Positions 1 to 14,792 are shown, numbered from the stretch's first letter. The stretch: 64,000 nt of DNA from Marinobacter sp. 2_MG-2023 (GCF_030546935.1 NZ_JAUOPH010000008.1:19736-83735); one strand, 5' to 3'. Made by a program: numbers and translations. The notes: generated by a model not told the origin, from the letters alone.

Positions 1-1442
1 AGTACTGTTGCACGAATCAGATACGGAGGAATACCCAACTCCATCATTCGGGTCAAGGCGCTTGGCGCATCGTTTGTATGCAAGGTTGAGAGTACCAGAT
101 GACCGGTGAGTGCTGCTTGCACTGCCATTTCAGCGGTTTCCAGGTCACGGATTTCACCGATCATGATGATGTCCGGATCCTGCCTCAGCAAAGCCCGGAC
201 ACCGGAGGCAAAGGTAAGGTCTATATTGGTTTGGACCTGCATCTGATTGAATGCGGCCTCAACCATCTCGATAGGGTCCTCAATAGTGCAGACATTAAGC
301 TCGGCAGTCGCAATTTGTTTCAGTGTGGAGTACAGCGTTGTGGTTTTGCCGGAGCCCGTAGGACCAGTGACCAGCACTATTCCGTGGGGCTTCGAGGTTG
401 CCTCCTGCCAGCGCTCCCGGTCATCTCGGCTGAACCCCAGTTGTTCGTAGGATTTCAGCAAGACGTCCGGATCAAATATCCGCATCACCATCTTTTCCCC
501 GAATGCCGTCGGCATGGTGGCCAGTCGCAGCTCTACTTCTTTGTTGTCGGGCTTTCGGGTTTTCAGGCGGCCATCTTGTGGCCGGCGCTTTTCGGCGACG
601 TTCAGGCGCCCCAGAATCTTGAGCCGGCTGGTAATAGCCATGCCTACGTGTTCAGGGAACTCATAAACGCTGTGCAAAACGCCGTCAATCCGGAAACGAA
701 CATGGGTCAGCGTTCGTCTTGGTTCAATGTGAATGTCGGATGCGCGCTGATCAAAGGCGTACTGCAACAGCCAATCGACGATGCGCACAACGTGTTGGTC
801 ATTGGCATCTGCACTGTCACTGGCCCCCAGGTCCAGAAGCTGCTCCAGATTCTGATGGCCTGCGCTATTACCCGGCGCCTGGCTGCCGCTGGCTTTATTG
901 ACGGAATTTGCAAGCTGGTAAAACTCCACGGAATAACGGCGGATATTTTCAGGATTCGCTACCACGCGGCGGATGTCTTTGCGCAAGGCCTGCCGCAGGT
1001 TGCCTTCCCAGTCATTCTTGAAGGGTTCGGCACTGGCTACCAGGATCTCGTCCTGCCTGATCTCTACAGCCAGAATGCCGTGGCGCTGGGCGAACGCATA
1101 TGACATGACTCGGGCAATCGCAGGTGTATCTATTTTCAGCGGATCAATGTGGTAATAGGGCTGGTCAGCCCAGCCTGCCAGCCATTGCGTTAGTCGCTCA
1201 AGATCCAGGGTCGCACCGCTTTTTTCACTGGAAAGAGCGGCAATCGCCACCAGCTCCAAAGGATGACGTTTTGCTGACTGATTGCTGGCTGCGCCCAGGT
1301 TGGCAGAAAGCACGCGTTCTGCGTCTTCCTGGCTGATTTCGCCGTCGCTCACCAGTGCTGTGCAGATATCCCGCAAAGTCAGCGTGCTTCTGGGTGGCGC
1401 TGGCGGTCGTGATGGTTGCGTTGTTTTGTTGGGCTCGGCCAT
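1..1442 (-). CDS. GspE/PulE-family secretion/pilus ATPase, 3' end outside window
   Basis: Hexameric ATPase family that powers type II secretion or type IV pilus assembly at the inner membrane. About 480 codons are visible, reading out of the left edge with no stop. The ATG at 1442 begins MAEPNKTTQP. The P-loop GPTGSGKTTT lies near residues 360-368. An Asp-box/Walker B region (DPDIIMIGEIRD, near residue 415) and the His-box stretch (GHLVLSTLHTNDAP) follow. The N-terminal 200 residues are more variable, as in PulE/MshE-like members. It is the last gene of a minus-strand run, 29 bases after the DUF2069 gene. No other pilus or secretion genes are visible in the window, so the system it serves cannot be named. 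Confidence 0.9.
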   Translation of the reverse strand, partial: MAEPNKTTQPSRPPAPPRSTLTLRDICTALVSDGEISQEDAERVLSANLGAASNQSAKRHPLELVAIAALSSEKSGATLDLERLTQWLAGWADQPYYHIDPLKIDTPAIARVMSYAFAQRHGILAVEIRQDEILVASAEPFKNDWEGNLRQALRKDIRRVVANPENIRRYSVEFYQLANSVNKASGSQAPGNSAGHQNLEQLLDLGASDSADANDQHVVRIVDWLLQYAFDQRASDIHIEPRRTLTHVRFRIDGVLHSVYEFPEHVGMAITSRLKILGRLNVAEKRRPQDGRLKTRKPDNKEVELRLATMPTAFGEKMVMRIFDPDVLLKSYEQLGFSRDDRERWQEATSKPHGIVLVTGPTGSGKTTTLYSTLKQIATAELNVCTIEDPIEMVEAAFNQMQVQTNIDLTFASGVRALLRQDPDIIMIGEIRDLETAEMAVQAALTGHLVLSTLHTNDAPSALTRMMELGIPPYLIRATV

Positions 1443-1471
1443 TAAGTATCACTTTCCGGTGCTGGAGTATT

Positions 1472-1831
1472 TCAGCCTGTCACTCGCCGATTCACCTTAA
1501 GATGCACCATTGCCACGATAAACAGCAGTAAGGTGAGCAACATAAGAATGACGGGGCCTGCTGCACCCTGGCTTAGCCAGGCTGAAACTACCGCTTGAGT
1601 GAAATAAAAGATAACCACGAATGCCAGCCAGATATAACCACGATTGTTGCCTTTGAAAACCGGTATTGCCAATGCCAACAATGGGATTAATTTGACTGAA
1701 AGTATCAACGCTATCGAAACGCCTTCGACCGGTGCAGGATAGAAGGTTGTAACCAGCAGGACAGCCAAAACGGACAGATAAAGAAACTGGGTTGCCCGTG
1801 CGGTGTATCGGGCTTTGGGATTGTACAGCAT
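1472..1831 (-). CDS. DUF2069 small inner-membrane protein
   Basis: Protein of 119 residues with about four hydrophobic segments, followed by a short basic tail. It matches the DUF2069 family, whose function is not known. I chose the ATG at 1831 (MLYNPKARYT). The longer frame would run back into the 3' end of the upstream flavoprotein gene and adds a stretch unlike the family. It lies 52 bases downstream of the WrbA-like gene, the usual gammaproteobacterial arrangement, so it is probably in the same transcript. Confidence 0.8.
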   Translation of the reverse strand: MLYNPKARYTARATQFLYLSVLAVLLVTTFYPAPVEGVSIALILSVKLIPLLALAIPVFKGNNRGYIWLAFVVIFYFTQAVVSAWLSQGAAGPVILMLLTLLLFIVAMVHLKVNRRVTG

Positions 1832-1883
1832 TGTGAGATTCCAAAAGGTATAAAGAGCTTTACGTGGCGTGGCTGTATTCGTC

Positions 1884-2874
<991 letters not shown>

Positions 2875-2946
2875 CTTCGTGCCTGTTTGTTGAAATGGAT
2901 GCTGCAACTATAGAGTGTGGCCCGCAGTCTAACAGGAGGTTTACCC

Positions 2947-3414
2947 GTGCAGAACCCTGTCGTCTCCCGGCTGATCCGGAGGGTAGCTATTGCAGGTGCG
3001 TTGGCTTTGGTGGCTTTGCTGGCAGGCTGTCAGAAAGTCGAACTGGAGCGAGCAGAAGGTCAGAAGCTAGCGTGGGACACTCTGCGCGGCCAGTGGGTGC
3101 TGGTTAACTATTGGGCCGAATGGTGCAAGCCCTGCCTGGAAGAAATTCCGGAGCTCAACGAGCTGGATAAGGCACCGGATATTACCGTTCTGGGTGTCAA
3201 TTTTGATGCTGTGAAGGGTGATGCCCTGGTGGATCTCGGCAAGCGCATGGGTATTGAGTTCACCATGCTGGCAGAGGATCCGGGCCCGGAATTCGACTGG
3301 AAGCTTCCGGTTGCCTTACCGGCTACCTTTATCGTGAACCCCGACGGAAACCTTCTGGAGGCCCGCTTTGGCCCGCAGACAGAAGAAGAGATACGGGCAT
3401 TGATTGGCGGCTGA
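2947..3414 (+). CDS. TlpA/ResA-like thioredoxin-fold lipoprotein
   Basis: Probable membrane-anchored thiol-disulfide oxidoreductase of 155 residues. I chose the GTG at 2947 because a perfect AGGAGG lies 7 bases upstream (2934-2939). This start gives a basic N-terminus, a hydrophobic segment and the lipobox LLAGC with Cys28 as lipidation site. The redox motif WCKPC follows (Cys60 and Cys63), then a cis-proline loop (ALPATF). The frame has an upstream start at 2917, but it lacks a comparable ribosome site. It is divergent from arsC and lies 48 bases before dnaE. The substrate cannot be told; cytochrome maturation and general periplasmic reduction are both possible. Confidence 0.85.
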   Translation: MQNPVVSRLIRRVAIAGALALVALLAGCQKVELERAEGQKLAWDTLRGQWVLVNYWAEWCKPCLEEIPELNELDKAPDITVLGVNFDAVKGDALVDLGKRMGIEFTMLAEDPGPEFDWKLPVALPATFIVNPDGNLLEARFGPQTEEEIRALIGG

Positions 3415-3462
3415 ACACGGCCGGCTTTTTAACGAATTTACATGCAGGAACTACCTGAGTTT

Positions 3463-6400
3463 ATGTCGCAGACATTTGTACATCTTCGCGTGCATTCTGA
3501 ACACTCCATGGTGGACGGCCTTGTGCGCGTTAAACCGCTGGTCAAGCGCGTTGTAGAGCTTGGCATGCCGGCCGTAGGCCTGACAGAGCAGTCCAACATG
3601 TGCTCGCTGGTCCGGTTTTACAAGGCGACAACCGGCGCGGGTGTAAAACCTGTTATTGGCGCGGATCTATGGCTGGAGAACCCGGACGAACCGGAAGTTC
3701 CCTTCCGCTTGACGCTACTGGCCCGTGATGACAAGGGTTATCTCAACCTCACAGAAATCATCTCTCTTGGGTATACCGAAGGGCAGCGTTACGGCAAGCC
3801 CATCATTCAGCGCAAATGGCTGGAAAGCAGAACTGATGGTCTGATTGCCATGTCCGGCGCGAAAATGGGCGATGTGGGTAAGGCTTTGCTGTCTGATAAG
3901 CCAGAGCTGGCAAAAGCCAGAGCCGAATACTGGATGAACCTGTATCCAGGCTCTTATTATCTGGAACTGCAGAGAACTGGCCGGCCTGGTGATGAAGACT
4001 GCCTGCATATGAGCGTTGAGCTGGCCGAGAAAATCGGGCTTCCGGTTGTTGCTACCAATGACGTGCACTTTCTCGAAGCCGACGACTTTGAGGCTCATGA
4101 GGCCCGGGTCTGCATCGGTGAAAGCAGGGCTCTGGACGACCCGCGCCGGGACCGCCGCTTCAGCGACCAACAATACCTCCGCAGTGCGGAGGAAATGATT
4201 GAGTTATTCAGTGATATTCCTGAAGCCATCCAGAACACGGTTGAGATAGCGCGGCGTTGCTCTGTGACCGTGCGTATGGGCGAGTACTTCCTGCCCAATT
4301 ATCCGGTGCCTGAAGGCATGACCATGGACGAATACTTCCGAAAGGTGTCTGAGGATGGCCTGGAAGATCGTCTGGCAAAAACCCTTCCCAAGGACGATCC
4401 CGATTACGACAGCAAGCGTGAAGCCTACTATAAGCGTCTGAATTTCGAGCTGGATATCATTATCCAGATGGGGTTCCCAGGTTACTTCCTGATCGTAATG
4501 GACTTCATCAAGTGGGCCAAGAACAACGGTGTTCCTGTGGGGCCGGGTCGTGGTTCAGGTGCCGGCTCGCTTGTGGCTTATGCCCAGCTGATTACCGATC
4601 TGGATCCGTTGGAATACGATTTGCTGTTCGAGCGTTTTCTTAACCCTGAACGGGTGTCCATGCCCGACTTTGATGTCGATTTCTGCATGGAAGGTCGGGA
4701 TCGTGTCATTGCCTACGTGGCTGAAAAATACGGCCGTGAAGCGGTTTCCCAGATTATTACCTTTGGAACCATGGCTGCCAAGGCGGTGGTTCGTGATGTT
4801 GCCCGGGTGCAGGGCAAGTCATACGGTCTGGCAGACAAACTCTCCAAGATGATTCCCTTTGAAGTGGGAATGACATTGGGTAAGGCAATTGAACAGGAGC
4901 CCACGCTGAAGGAATTCCTTGAGCAGGACGAAGAAGCCCAGGAAATCTGGGAAATGGCTCTCAAGCTTGAAGGCGTGTGCCGAAATGCTGGTAAGCACGC
5001 CGGTGGCGTTGTCATTGCACCCACAAAGATTACCGACTTCTCGCCGCTGTATTGTGATGATGAAGGCGGTAGCCTGGTTACCCAGTTTGACAAAAATGAT
5101 GTGGAAGAAGCCGGGCTGGTGAAGTTCGACTTTCTCGGCCTCCGAACGCTGACCATCATTGATTGGGCGCTCAAAATGATTAATCCACGGCGAGCGGGCC
5201 GTGGTCTGGCACCCTTGGATATCAACGAGATTCCGCTGGATGATCCGGCGTCGTTTGTGATGCTGAAAAAGGCCGAGACAACTGCGGTGTTCCAGCTGGA
5301 ATCACGCGGCATGAAGGATCTTATCCGCCGCCTTCAGCCAGATTCCCTGGAAGACATGATTGCCCTGGTGGCTTTGTTCCGCCCCGGCCCCCTGCAGTCG
5401 GGCATGGTTGATGACTTTATCGACCGGAAGCATGGCAAGCAGCCGATGTCGTTCCCGCATCCGGATTATCAGTACGAAGGCTTGAAGCCGGTTCTGGAGC
5501 CCACCTATGGGGTCATCCTTTATCAGGAGCAGGTCATGCAGATTGCTCAGGTGATGGGTGGCTACTCCCTGGGTAATGCGGACATGCTCCGGCGAGCTAT
5601 GGGTAAGAAAAAACCCGAAGAAATGGCCAAGCAGAAGCAGTTCTTTCTTGATGGATGCGAAAGCAACGGTATCAACAAAACCCTAGCGGAAAATATCTTT
5701 GATCTGGTGGAGAAGTTCGCGGGTTACGGCTTTAACAAATCCCACTCAGCAGCCTATGCACTGGTCTCCTACCAAACATTGTGGCTGAAGGCGCACTATA
5801 CCGCTGAGTTCATGGCTGCGGTATTGACCGCAGATATGCAGAACACAGACAAAGTGGTCACGCTGGTCGAGGAGTGCCGCAACCTGAAGCTCGATCTGGT
5901 GCTGCCAGATGTAAGCCGTTCGGAATACACGTTTACAGTGAACGATGAAGGCCAGATTGTTTACGGGCTCGGTGCGATAAAGGGGTTGGGTGAAGGTCCG
6001 ATCCAGGCCATTGTGGAGGGGCGGGCCGACGGCGAGCCTTACCAGGACCTGTTCGACTTCTGTCGCAAAGTTGATCTCAAGAAAATCAACAAGCGAGCCA
6101 TGGAGGCCCTTATCCGTTCCGGCGCCATGGACAAGCTGGGTGCCAGCCGTGCTCAACTGATGGCGAGCATACCGAAAGCGGTTCAGCAGGCGGATCAGCA
6201 GTCACGCAATGAGTCCGTTGGCATGATGGACATGTTCGGCGAAATGCTGGAAGCCACTGACGGTGGAGACCCATACGCAGACGTTGTCGGCTTGCGGGAA
6301 TGGCCGCAGAAGCAACGCCTGAAAGGTGAGAAGGATACGCTTGGTCTGTACCTGACAGGGCACCCGTTTGACGAATATGAGCGGGAAGTCAGGCGTTTCG

Positions 6401-6945
6401 TGCGCTCATCCATTTCCGATCTCAAGCCGAACAAATCACCTCAAAGGGTTGCAGGGCTCGTGGTTGCGCAGCGAACTATGAAAACTCGAACCGGTTCCAC
6501 CATGTGCTTTATCACCCTGGATGACCGGAGTGCGCGGATTGAAGCTACGCTGTTTTCGGAAGCATTCTTTGAAAACCGGGAGCTGCTGCAATCGGATCAG
6601 GTGATTGTGGTTGAGGGGCAGGTGAGCCACGATGACTATTCCGGCCAGATGAAAATGCGCGTGAGCTCGGTCATGGACGTGCCAAGTGCCCGGAGGCAGT
6701 TCAGCAAAGGCCTGAAACTGAATTTGCATGCCGATCAGCTGCAGAATGGCCTGCTTGATAAAATCGACAGTACGCTCAGACCATTTCGCTGTGACGGTAG
6801 CCCGGTCTGGATTGAATACAGCAGCCCGGACGCCAGCACCCGGATTGAACTGGGGGAAAGCTGGCGGGTGCAGCCGGACGACAACCTGCTGCTGGAGCTT
6901 AAATATCTGATGGGCGACCAGTGCGTGGAACTGGTCTATGATTGA
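3463..6945 (+). CDS. dnaE: DNA polymerase III subunit alpha
   Basis: Catalytic subunit of the replicative polymerase. The protein has 1160 residues, the usual DnaE1 size. The PHP domain starts at once (FVHLRVHSEHSMVDG). The palm carries PDFDVDF with catalytic Asp404 and Asp406, and the third acidic residue is Asp556 (KFDFLGL). The helix-hairpin-helix and OB-fold regions follow to the end. I prefer the ATG at 3463 because the family begins MSxxFVHLR; the in-frame ATG at 3442 would add seven residues. Neither has a strong ribosome site. The gene is followed by accA after 157 bases, as in Pseudomonas. Confidence 0.97.
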   Translation: MSQTFVHLRVHSEHSMVDGLVRVKPLVKRVVELGMPAVGLTEQSNMCSLVRFYKATTGAGVKPVIGADLWLENPDEPEVPFRLTLLARDDKGYLNLTEIISLGYTEGQRYGKPIIQRKWLESRTDGLIAMSGAKMGDVGKALLSDKPELAKARAEYWMNLYPGSYYLELQRTGRPGDEDCLHMSVELAEKIGLPVVATNDVHFLEADDFEAHEARVCIGESRALDDPRRDRRFSDQQYLRSAEEMIELFSDIPEAIQNTVEIARRCSVTVRMGEYFLPNYPVPEGMTMDEYFRKVSEDGLEDRLAKTLPKDDPDYDSKREAYYKRLNFELDIIIQMGFPGYFLIVMDFIKWAKNNGVPVGPGRGSGAGSLVAYAQLITDLDPLEYDLLFERFLNPERVSMPDFDVDFCMEGRDRVIAYVAEKYGREAVSQIITFGTMAAKAVVRDVARVQGKSYGLADKLSKMIPFEVGMTLGKAIEQEPTLKEFLEQDEEAQEIWEMALKLEGVCRNAGKHAGGVVIAPTKITDFSPLYCDDEGGSLVTQFDKNDVEEAGLVKFDFLGLRTLTIIDWALKMINPRRAGRGLAPLDINEIPLDDPASFVMLKKAETTAVFQLESRGMKDLIRRLQPDSLEDMIALVALFRPGPLQSGMVDDFIDRKHGKQPMSFPHPDYQYEGLKPVLEPTYGVILYQEQVMQIAQVMGGYSLGNADMLRRAMGKKKPEEMAKQKQFFLDGCESNGINKTLAENIFDLVEKFAGYGFNKSHSAAYALVSYQTLWLKAHYTAEFMAAVLTADMQNTDKVVTLVEECRNLKLDLVLPDVSRSEYTFTVNDEGQIVYGLGAIKGLGEGPIQAIVEGRADGEPYQDLFDFCRKVDLKKINKRAMEALIRSGAMDKLGASRAQLMASIPKAVQQADQQSRNESVGMMDMFGEMLEATDGGDPYADVVGLREWPQKQRLKGEKDTLGLYLTGHPFDEYEREVRRFVRSSISDLKPNKSPQRVAGLVVAQRTMKTRTGSTMCFITLDDRSARIEATLFSEAFFENRELLQSDQVIVVEGQVSHDDYSGQMKMRVSSVMDVPSARRQFSKGLKLNLHADQLQNGLLDKIDSTLRPFRCDGSPVWIEYSSPDASTRIELGESWRVQPDDNLLLELKYLMGDQCVELVYD

Positions 6946-7102
6946 GTGAACAAGGTGGGATGCTGCCCGAATATTAAATATTTGTCAGATTGCGGACTCA
7001 TACCAATGTCCGCTTTAGACGTGATCCGGGCGCTGCTATCTTTGTACCAAATTCTGTGTTGGCGGAGCTTTGCTTTGCCTGGCAAAAAAATGATGGAACA
7101 TC

Positions 7103-8056
7103 ATGAACCCTAATTATCTCGATTTCGAACAGCCGATTGCCGACCTTGAAGCCAAGATTGAAGAGCTTCGCATGGTAGGGAACGACACCGACATCAACAT
7201 TTCTGATGAAATTACCCGACTGAAGAAGAAAAGCGTTAGCCTGACTGAGAACATATTCTCGGACTTGCATCCGTGGGATGTTGCCCGCCTTGCGAGGCAT
7301 CCGCGCCGGCCTTATACCCTGGACTATGTCGAAATGATCTTTGATGATTTCGATGAGCTCCATGGCGACAGGCGTTATGCAGATGATCAGGCCATTGTCG
7401 GCGGCACAGCGCGGCTGAACGATATGCCTGTAATGGTGATTGGCCATCAGAAGGGCCGTGAAGTGCGGGATAAGGTCAAGCGCAATTTTGGTATGCCCCG
7501 TCCTGAAGGCTACCGCAAAGCTTTGCGCCTGATGGAAATGGCCGAGCGCTTCAGAATGCCTATTCTCACGTTTATTGACACCCCGGGAGCCTATCCTGGT
7601 ATAGGTGCCGAAGAGCGTGGCCAGAGTGAGGCCATTGCGTTCAATCTCGCAGTCATGTCACGGCTGAAAACGCCAATCATTTCTACAGTGATTGGTGAGG
7701 GTGGTTCTGGTGGTGCTTTGGCCATCGGCGTATGCGATCAGTTAAATATGCTGCAATATTCGACCTATGCCGTTATATCCCCGGAAGGTTGTGCTTCCAT
7801 TCTCTGGAAAAGTGCGGAGTATGCCTCCCAGGCCGCTGAGGCCATGGGCGTCACTGCAGATCGCCTGAAGGATCTCGGGCTGGCAGATAATGTCATTACT
7901 GAGCCCTTGGGTGGTGCGCACCGCAACCCAGAGAAAATGGCTGAAGCCCTGCGCGAAACGCTCACCAAGGGTATGGCTGAGCTTAGCCGCTTACCTTTGG
8001 ATGAGTTGGTATCCCGGCGGTATGAGCGGTTGACCCGCTATGACAACGGGCGCTAA
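7103..8056 (+). CDS. accA: Acetyl-CoA carboxylase carboxyltransferase subunit alpha
   Basis: Together with AccD it transfers carboxyl from carboxybiotin to acetyl-CoA, the committed step of fatty acid synthesis in the cytoplasm. The 317 residues match the family length. The N-terminal helical segment ([17 protein letters not shown]) is present, as are the carboxyltransferase core motifs [16 protein letters not shown] and [15 protein letters not shown]. Its 3' end overlaps the tilS start by 17 bases, suggesting cotranscription and coupled translation. accD is not in the window, as is usual. Confidence 0.97.
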   Translation: MNPNYLDFEQPIADLEAKIEELRMVGNDTDINISDEITRLKKKSVSLTENIFSDLHPWDVARLARHPRRPYTLDYVEMIFDDFDELHGDRRYADDQAIVGGTARLNDMPVMVIGHQKGREVRDKVKRNFGMPRPEGYRKALRLMEMAERFRMPILTFIDTPGAYPGIGAEERGQSEAIAFNLAVMSRLKTPIISTVIGEGGSGGALAIGVCDQLNMLQYSTYAVISPEGCASILWKSAEYASQAAEAMGVTADRLKDLGLADNVITEPLGGAHRNPEKMAEALRETLTKGMAELSRLPLDELVSRRYERLTRYDNGR

Positions 8057-9380
8057 GCCCCTGACTGGGTTTGCCTTTTCTGAAACTTTGAGTACGCCGG
8101 TAAAAGCCGTTTCTGGCTACCGGCGGCTTTGGGTTGCCCTCAGTGGCGGCCTGGATTCCACCCTTCTTCTGCATCTTGCCTCGCTTTACCATTCCAAAGT
8201 GAGGGCGGTGCACATAAATCATCAGCTTCAGGTTAATGCCGGCACGACAGAAGGCTTCTGTCGCGATCTGTGCTCCCGGCTGGCGGTGCCGTTGACGGTT
8301 ATTCCTGTGTCGGTCAACCTCAGTGGCGGCCCGGGCGAAGGCCTTGAAGAGGCTGCTCGCAAGGCTCGTTATGAGGCCTTCGAAGCACTCCTTGAACCAG
8401 GTGATATTCTGCTAATGGCCCATCATGCTGATGATCAGGCCGAAACCATTCTTTTTCGAATGTTTCGTGGTAGCGGCGTGGCCGGTCTTGCCGGAATGCC
8501 CAGAAGGCGAGTGTTGGGGGACGGGCAACTTGTCCGGCCGCTGCTGAACGTTGAGCGGTCAGAACTTGAAGGCCAGGCGCGTCAGGCCGGCATTTCGTGG
8601 GTCGAAGACCCAAGTAATACAGATCAAAAGTTTGATCGCAATTTCTTGCGCCTCAGCATTCTCCCTTTGCTCAAAAAACGCTGGCAGGGCTTTAATCAGC
8701 GGCTTCGGCATACTGCGGGGGCGTGTTCGGACAGCGATTTCCTGAATCAGCGCCTGGCCGAGTTGCATTGGCAAATGCTGGGGGCGCATCGATACCGGTT
8801 GCCCGTCCCGGAGCTCAGCAAGCTAGCTCTCGCGGAGCAGAAAAATCTTCTGCGCTGGTGGATCCGGCGGGCCGGGTATCATCCCCCGTCGATCAGTGAC
8901 TGGTCTCAGGTCCTGCATGATCTTTTACAGGCAGCAGAAGACAGGGCGCCTGAGCTACGGGCAGAGGGGTATAGCCTGCAGCGCTTTAATCGCGAGCTCT
9001 ACCTGGTTTCTGATAAACCAGAATTGCCGACACAGGCTGTTTGGCTGGAACCGGGCCAGCAAGTGGCCTGGGGTGAGTGGAAAATTCACCTTGAGTCGGT
9101 GGCTACAGCGAAAACTGATGTGCCGCCTATACGAATATGTACGAGGCAGGGTGGAGAGCGCATCCGTTTTCACCCGGATGGCCCGTCAAAATCTTTGAAA
9201 AAATGGCTTCAGGAGAAGGCTGTTCCACCATGGCAAAGAGCCCGCCTGCCGCTGATTTTTGTGGGTATGGCGGGCCCTGGTGAGCTTGTTGGCATTGGCG
9301 ATTTATGGTGTTCTGAACAATACTGCGGAAACGCCCCTGCGGCAGGCTGGCGGCTGATTGTGGAGCGGGATTGTGATTGA
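8040..9380 (+). CDS. tilS: tRNA(Ile)-lysidine synthetase
   Basis: Modifies C34 of tRNA-Ile(CAU) to lysidine so that it reads AUA. It is a PP-loop ATPase with the pyrophosphate motif SGGLDS at residues 35-40. The [14 protein letters not shown] segment and the TilS substrate-binding and C-terminal domains fill the 446 residues. The ATG at 8040 overlaps the accA 3' end, and its ribosome site lies inside accA and is weak. The accA-tilS-pyrG order is common in gammaproteobacteria. Confidence 0.95.
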   Translation: MTTGAKPLTGFAFSETLSTPVKAVSGYRRLWVALSGGLDSTLLLHLASLYHSKVRAVHINHQLQVNAGTTEGFCRDLCSRLAVPLTVIPVSVNLSGGPGEGLEEAARKARYEAFEALLEPGDILLMAHHADDQAETILFRMFRGSGVAGLAGMPRRRVLGDGQLVRPLLNVERSELEGQARQAGISWVEDPSNTDQKFDRNFLRLSILPLLKKRWQGFNQRLRHTAGACSDSDFLNQRLAELHWQMLGAHRYRLPVPELSKLALAEQKNLLRWWIRRAGYHPPSISDWSQVLHDLLQAAEDRAPELRAEGYSLQRFNRELYLVSDKPELPTQAVWLEPGQQVAWGEWKIHLESVATAKTDVPPIRICTRQGGERIRFHPDGPSKSLKKWLQEKAVPPWQRARLPLIFVGMAGPGELVGIGDLWCSEQYCGNAPAAGWRLIVERDCD

Positions 9381-9425
9381 GTCGCTGAGGGCTTTCTGGT
9401 AGTCTGGCGTCCCATCTTGAGATGA

Positions 9426-11963
<2,538 letters not shown>

Positions 11964-11974
11964 AGCCTTGGTGG

Positions 11975-12087
11975 CACGAGCAAGCTGGTAGGGCCTTACG
12001 AAACACGCTGTGAATACGTCCATGTACGCTTGGCTACGCCATCCATGGCTTCGCACAGTTTCGTAAGGCCCTACCAGCTCGCTCTTG
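11975..12087 (+). repeat. Palindromic element copy A (kdsA-eno intergenic)
   Basis: Inverted-repeat arms of 30 bases (11975-12004 and 12058-12087) match at 28 positions. They enclose a 53-base core beginning ACGCTGTGAATACGTCC and ending TTCGCACA. The core is identical at 51 of 53 positions to that of copy B at 47.9 kb, whereas the arms share nothing with those of the other copies except the inner GAAAC. It lies 52 bases before eno and after the kdsA terminator. Family and function are unknown to me. Confidence 0.85.
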
Positions 12088-12106
12088 ATCAGACTTCTTA
12101 TATTGA

Positions 12107-13435
<1,329 letters not shown>

Positions 13436-13491
13436 CATCAGTAGCTTTTACCTTTGTCCCTGAAACTCCGGGGTTCAGGGAATGGAATATT

Positions 13492-13538
13492 AAGGCCGTC
13501 GTGTATTGAATGAAAGTTCAGCCACGATGGCCTTTTTG
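13492..13538 (+). terminator. Intrinsic terminator after eno
   Basis: A 12-pair stem (13492-13503 with 13523-13534, one G-T wobble) with a 19-base loop is followed by a run of five T. It ends the eno transcript. A smaller hairpin, CCCTGAA/TTCAGGG, lies just upstream between the eno stop and this stem. Confidence 0.75.
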
Positions 13539-13641
13539 TCCAATCAGTTAGAAGAATTTGTTGCTAATCTACTCTAAGGTCTATACTTAGCGTCCGGTGT
13601 TTGGTTTTTGATCGTTTAACTCGTGAACGGAATCGGTATTA

Positions 13642-13914
13642 ATGAAGTTGCTCTGGGCTTTCATGGTTGTTCTCATTCTCCTGCTGCAGGTACGTCTGTG
13701 GGTTGGAGAGGGCAGCTTTGCGCAGGTCTGGACGCTGGAAAAATCGATTGCCGAGCAGCGGGAGGAAAACGCCGAACTGGCCACTCGTAATGAGCGCTTG
13801 TATGCGGAGGTGCGTAACCTTCGCAATGAGCAGGGTGCGGTGGAAGAGCGGGCCCGGATGAATCTTGGGTTGATTCGCAACGATGAGACGTTTTTTCTTG
13901 TTGTTGAGCAGTGA
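13642..13914 (+). CDS. ftsB: Cell division protein FtsB
   Basis: Bitopic membrane protein of the FtsQLB divisome complex. It has 90 residues with a short cytoplasmic N-terminus and one membrane helix (about residues 3-22). A leucine-zipper-like coiled coil follows (EKSIAEQREENAELATRNERL) and ends with the NLGLIRNDETFF-type tail of the DivIC/FtsB family. It is first in the ftsB-ispD-ispF-truD-surE-pcm series, a classic order, but separated from ispD by the palindromic element at 13934. Confidence 0.93.
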   Translation: MKLLWAFMVVLILLLQVRLWVGEGSFAQVWTLEKSIAEQREENAELATRNERLYAEVRNLRNEQGAVEERARMNLGLIRNDETFFLVVEQ

Positions 13915-13933
13915 CTTCTGGGGTTGGAGCTCT

Positions 13934-14041
13934 GAGCGCCGGGTAGACCTTTCCCGGGAAACGCTACGAGCACATCCATGTGCGCTTGACGGCGGCCATC
14001 CTTGGCCACCGACATTCCCGGAAAAGGTCTACCCGGCGCTC
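13934..14041 (+). repeat. Palindromic element copy C (ftsB-ispD intergenic)
   Basis: Arms of 27 bases (13934-13960 and 14015-14041) match at 26 positions around a 54-base core starting ACGCTACGAGCACATCC. The core matches copy D (opposite strand, 31.6 kb) at 47 of 54 positions and is recognisably related to copies A and B (shared TCCATGT, CGCTTG, GCCATCC, TGGC and ACA at the end). It fills most of the ftsB-ispD gap, inside what should be an operon. The ispD ribosome site lies directly after it. Confidence 0.85.
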
Positions 14042-14064
14042 TCCCGGCCTTGTGCGGAAACCTT

Positions 14065-14766
14065 ATGACTTCTCCACGATTCTGGTTGATTGTTCCCGCC
14101 GCCGGCATCGGTCAACGCATGCAGGCTGAACGTCCCAAGCAGTACCTCCGTATTAATAACCGCTTTATTCTGGATCTCACTCTTTCCCGGTTGCTGGATT
14201 CCGGCCTCTTTGTTGGTTGTATGGTTCCGCTTAATTCTGCGGATCATTGGTGGCCGGATACAGAGGCCAGCACTGATGACCGTATTCAGACCTGCACGGG
14301 TGGTGCCGAACGGGCAGATTCTGTGCTCTCGGCATTACATGCACTGGAGGAGCAGGTTGCAGCCGGTGACTGGGTGTTGGTTCATGATGCGGCTCGTCCT
14401 TGTGTTTATCCGGCTGATCTCGAGAACCTTGTCTCAACTTTAGTGGATCACCCTGTGGGTGGTCTTTTGGCGGCGCCAGTTGCAGATACACTTAAAAAGG
14501 CGGAAACAGGTCCTATGCCTGAAGTCCTCGGAACGGTGGATCGCAGCCAGCTTTGGCGTGCGCTTACGCCTCAGATGTTTCGTTATCAGATGTTGGTTGA
14601 GGCACTGGAGAAGGCTTTGGGCGAGAAGCAGGCTGTTACAGACGAGTCCTCTGCCATGGAGTTTTCCGGTAACATGCCCGTTTTGGTCGAGGGGCGATCG
14701 GACAATATCAAGATTACCGTACCTGCGGATCTGGACCTCGCTGGTTTTATTCTCAGCCGGTTCTGA
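14065..14766 (+). CDS. ispD: 2-C-methyl-D-erythritol 4-phosphate cytidylyltransferase
   Basis: Third step of the MEP isoprenoid pathway: joins CMP to methylerythritol 4-phosphate. The protein has 233 residues. The nucleotide-binding start is IVPAAGIGQRMQAERPKQYL, and VHDAARPCV and the C-terminal DNIKITVPADL are family hallmarks. The ATG at 14065 follows a GGAA site. The in-frame start at 14002 lies inside the palindromic element and gives non-family residues. ispF follows 26 bases later. Confidence 0.96.
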   Translation: MTSPRFWLIVPAAGIGQRMQAERPKQYLRINNRFILDLTLSRLLDSGLFVGCMVPLNSADHWWPDTEASTDDRIQTCTGGAERADSVLSALHALEEQVAAGDWVLVHDAARPCVYPADLENLVSTLVDHPVGGLLAAPVADTLKKAETGPMPEVLGTVDRSQLWRALTPQMFRYQMLVEALEKALGEKQAVTDESSAMEFSGNMPVLVEGRSDNIKITVPADLDLAGFILSRF

Positions 14767-14792
14767 GTTTTCTCGTTATCCCGGAGTAAGTT

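Noticed and set aside
6992..7013. Hairpin GCGGAC/GTCCGC after dnaE as terminator
   Set aside because: The stem is six pairs with a 10-base loop and only TTTAG after it; too weak to call.
11975..12087. Integron attC site for the palindromic elements
   Set aside because: attC sites have conserved ends and variable centres; here the centre is conserved and the arms vary. There is no integrase gene or cassette array, and copies lie next to housekeeping genes.
14002..14064. Upstream start for ispD giving 21 extra residues
   Set aside because: The region is the right half of palindromic copy C and its translation does not resemble IspD; the ATG at 14065 fits the family.
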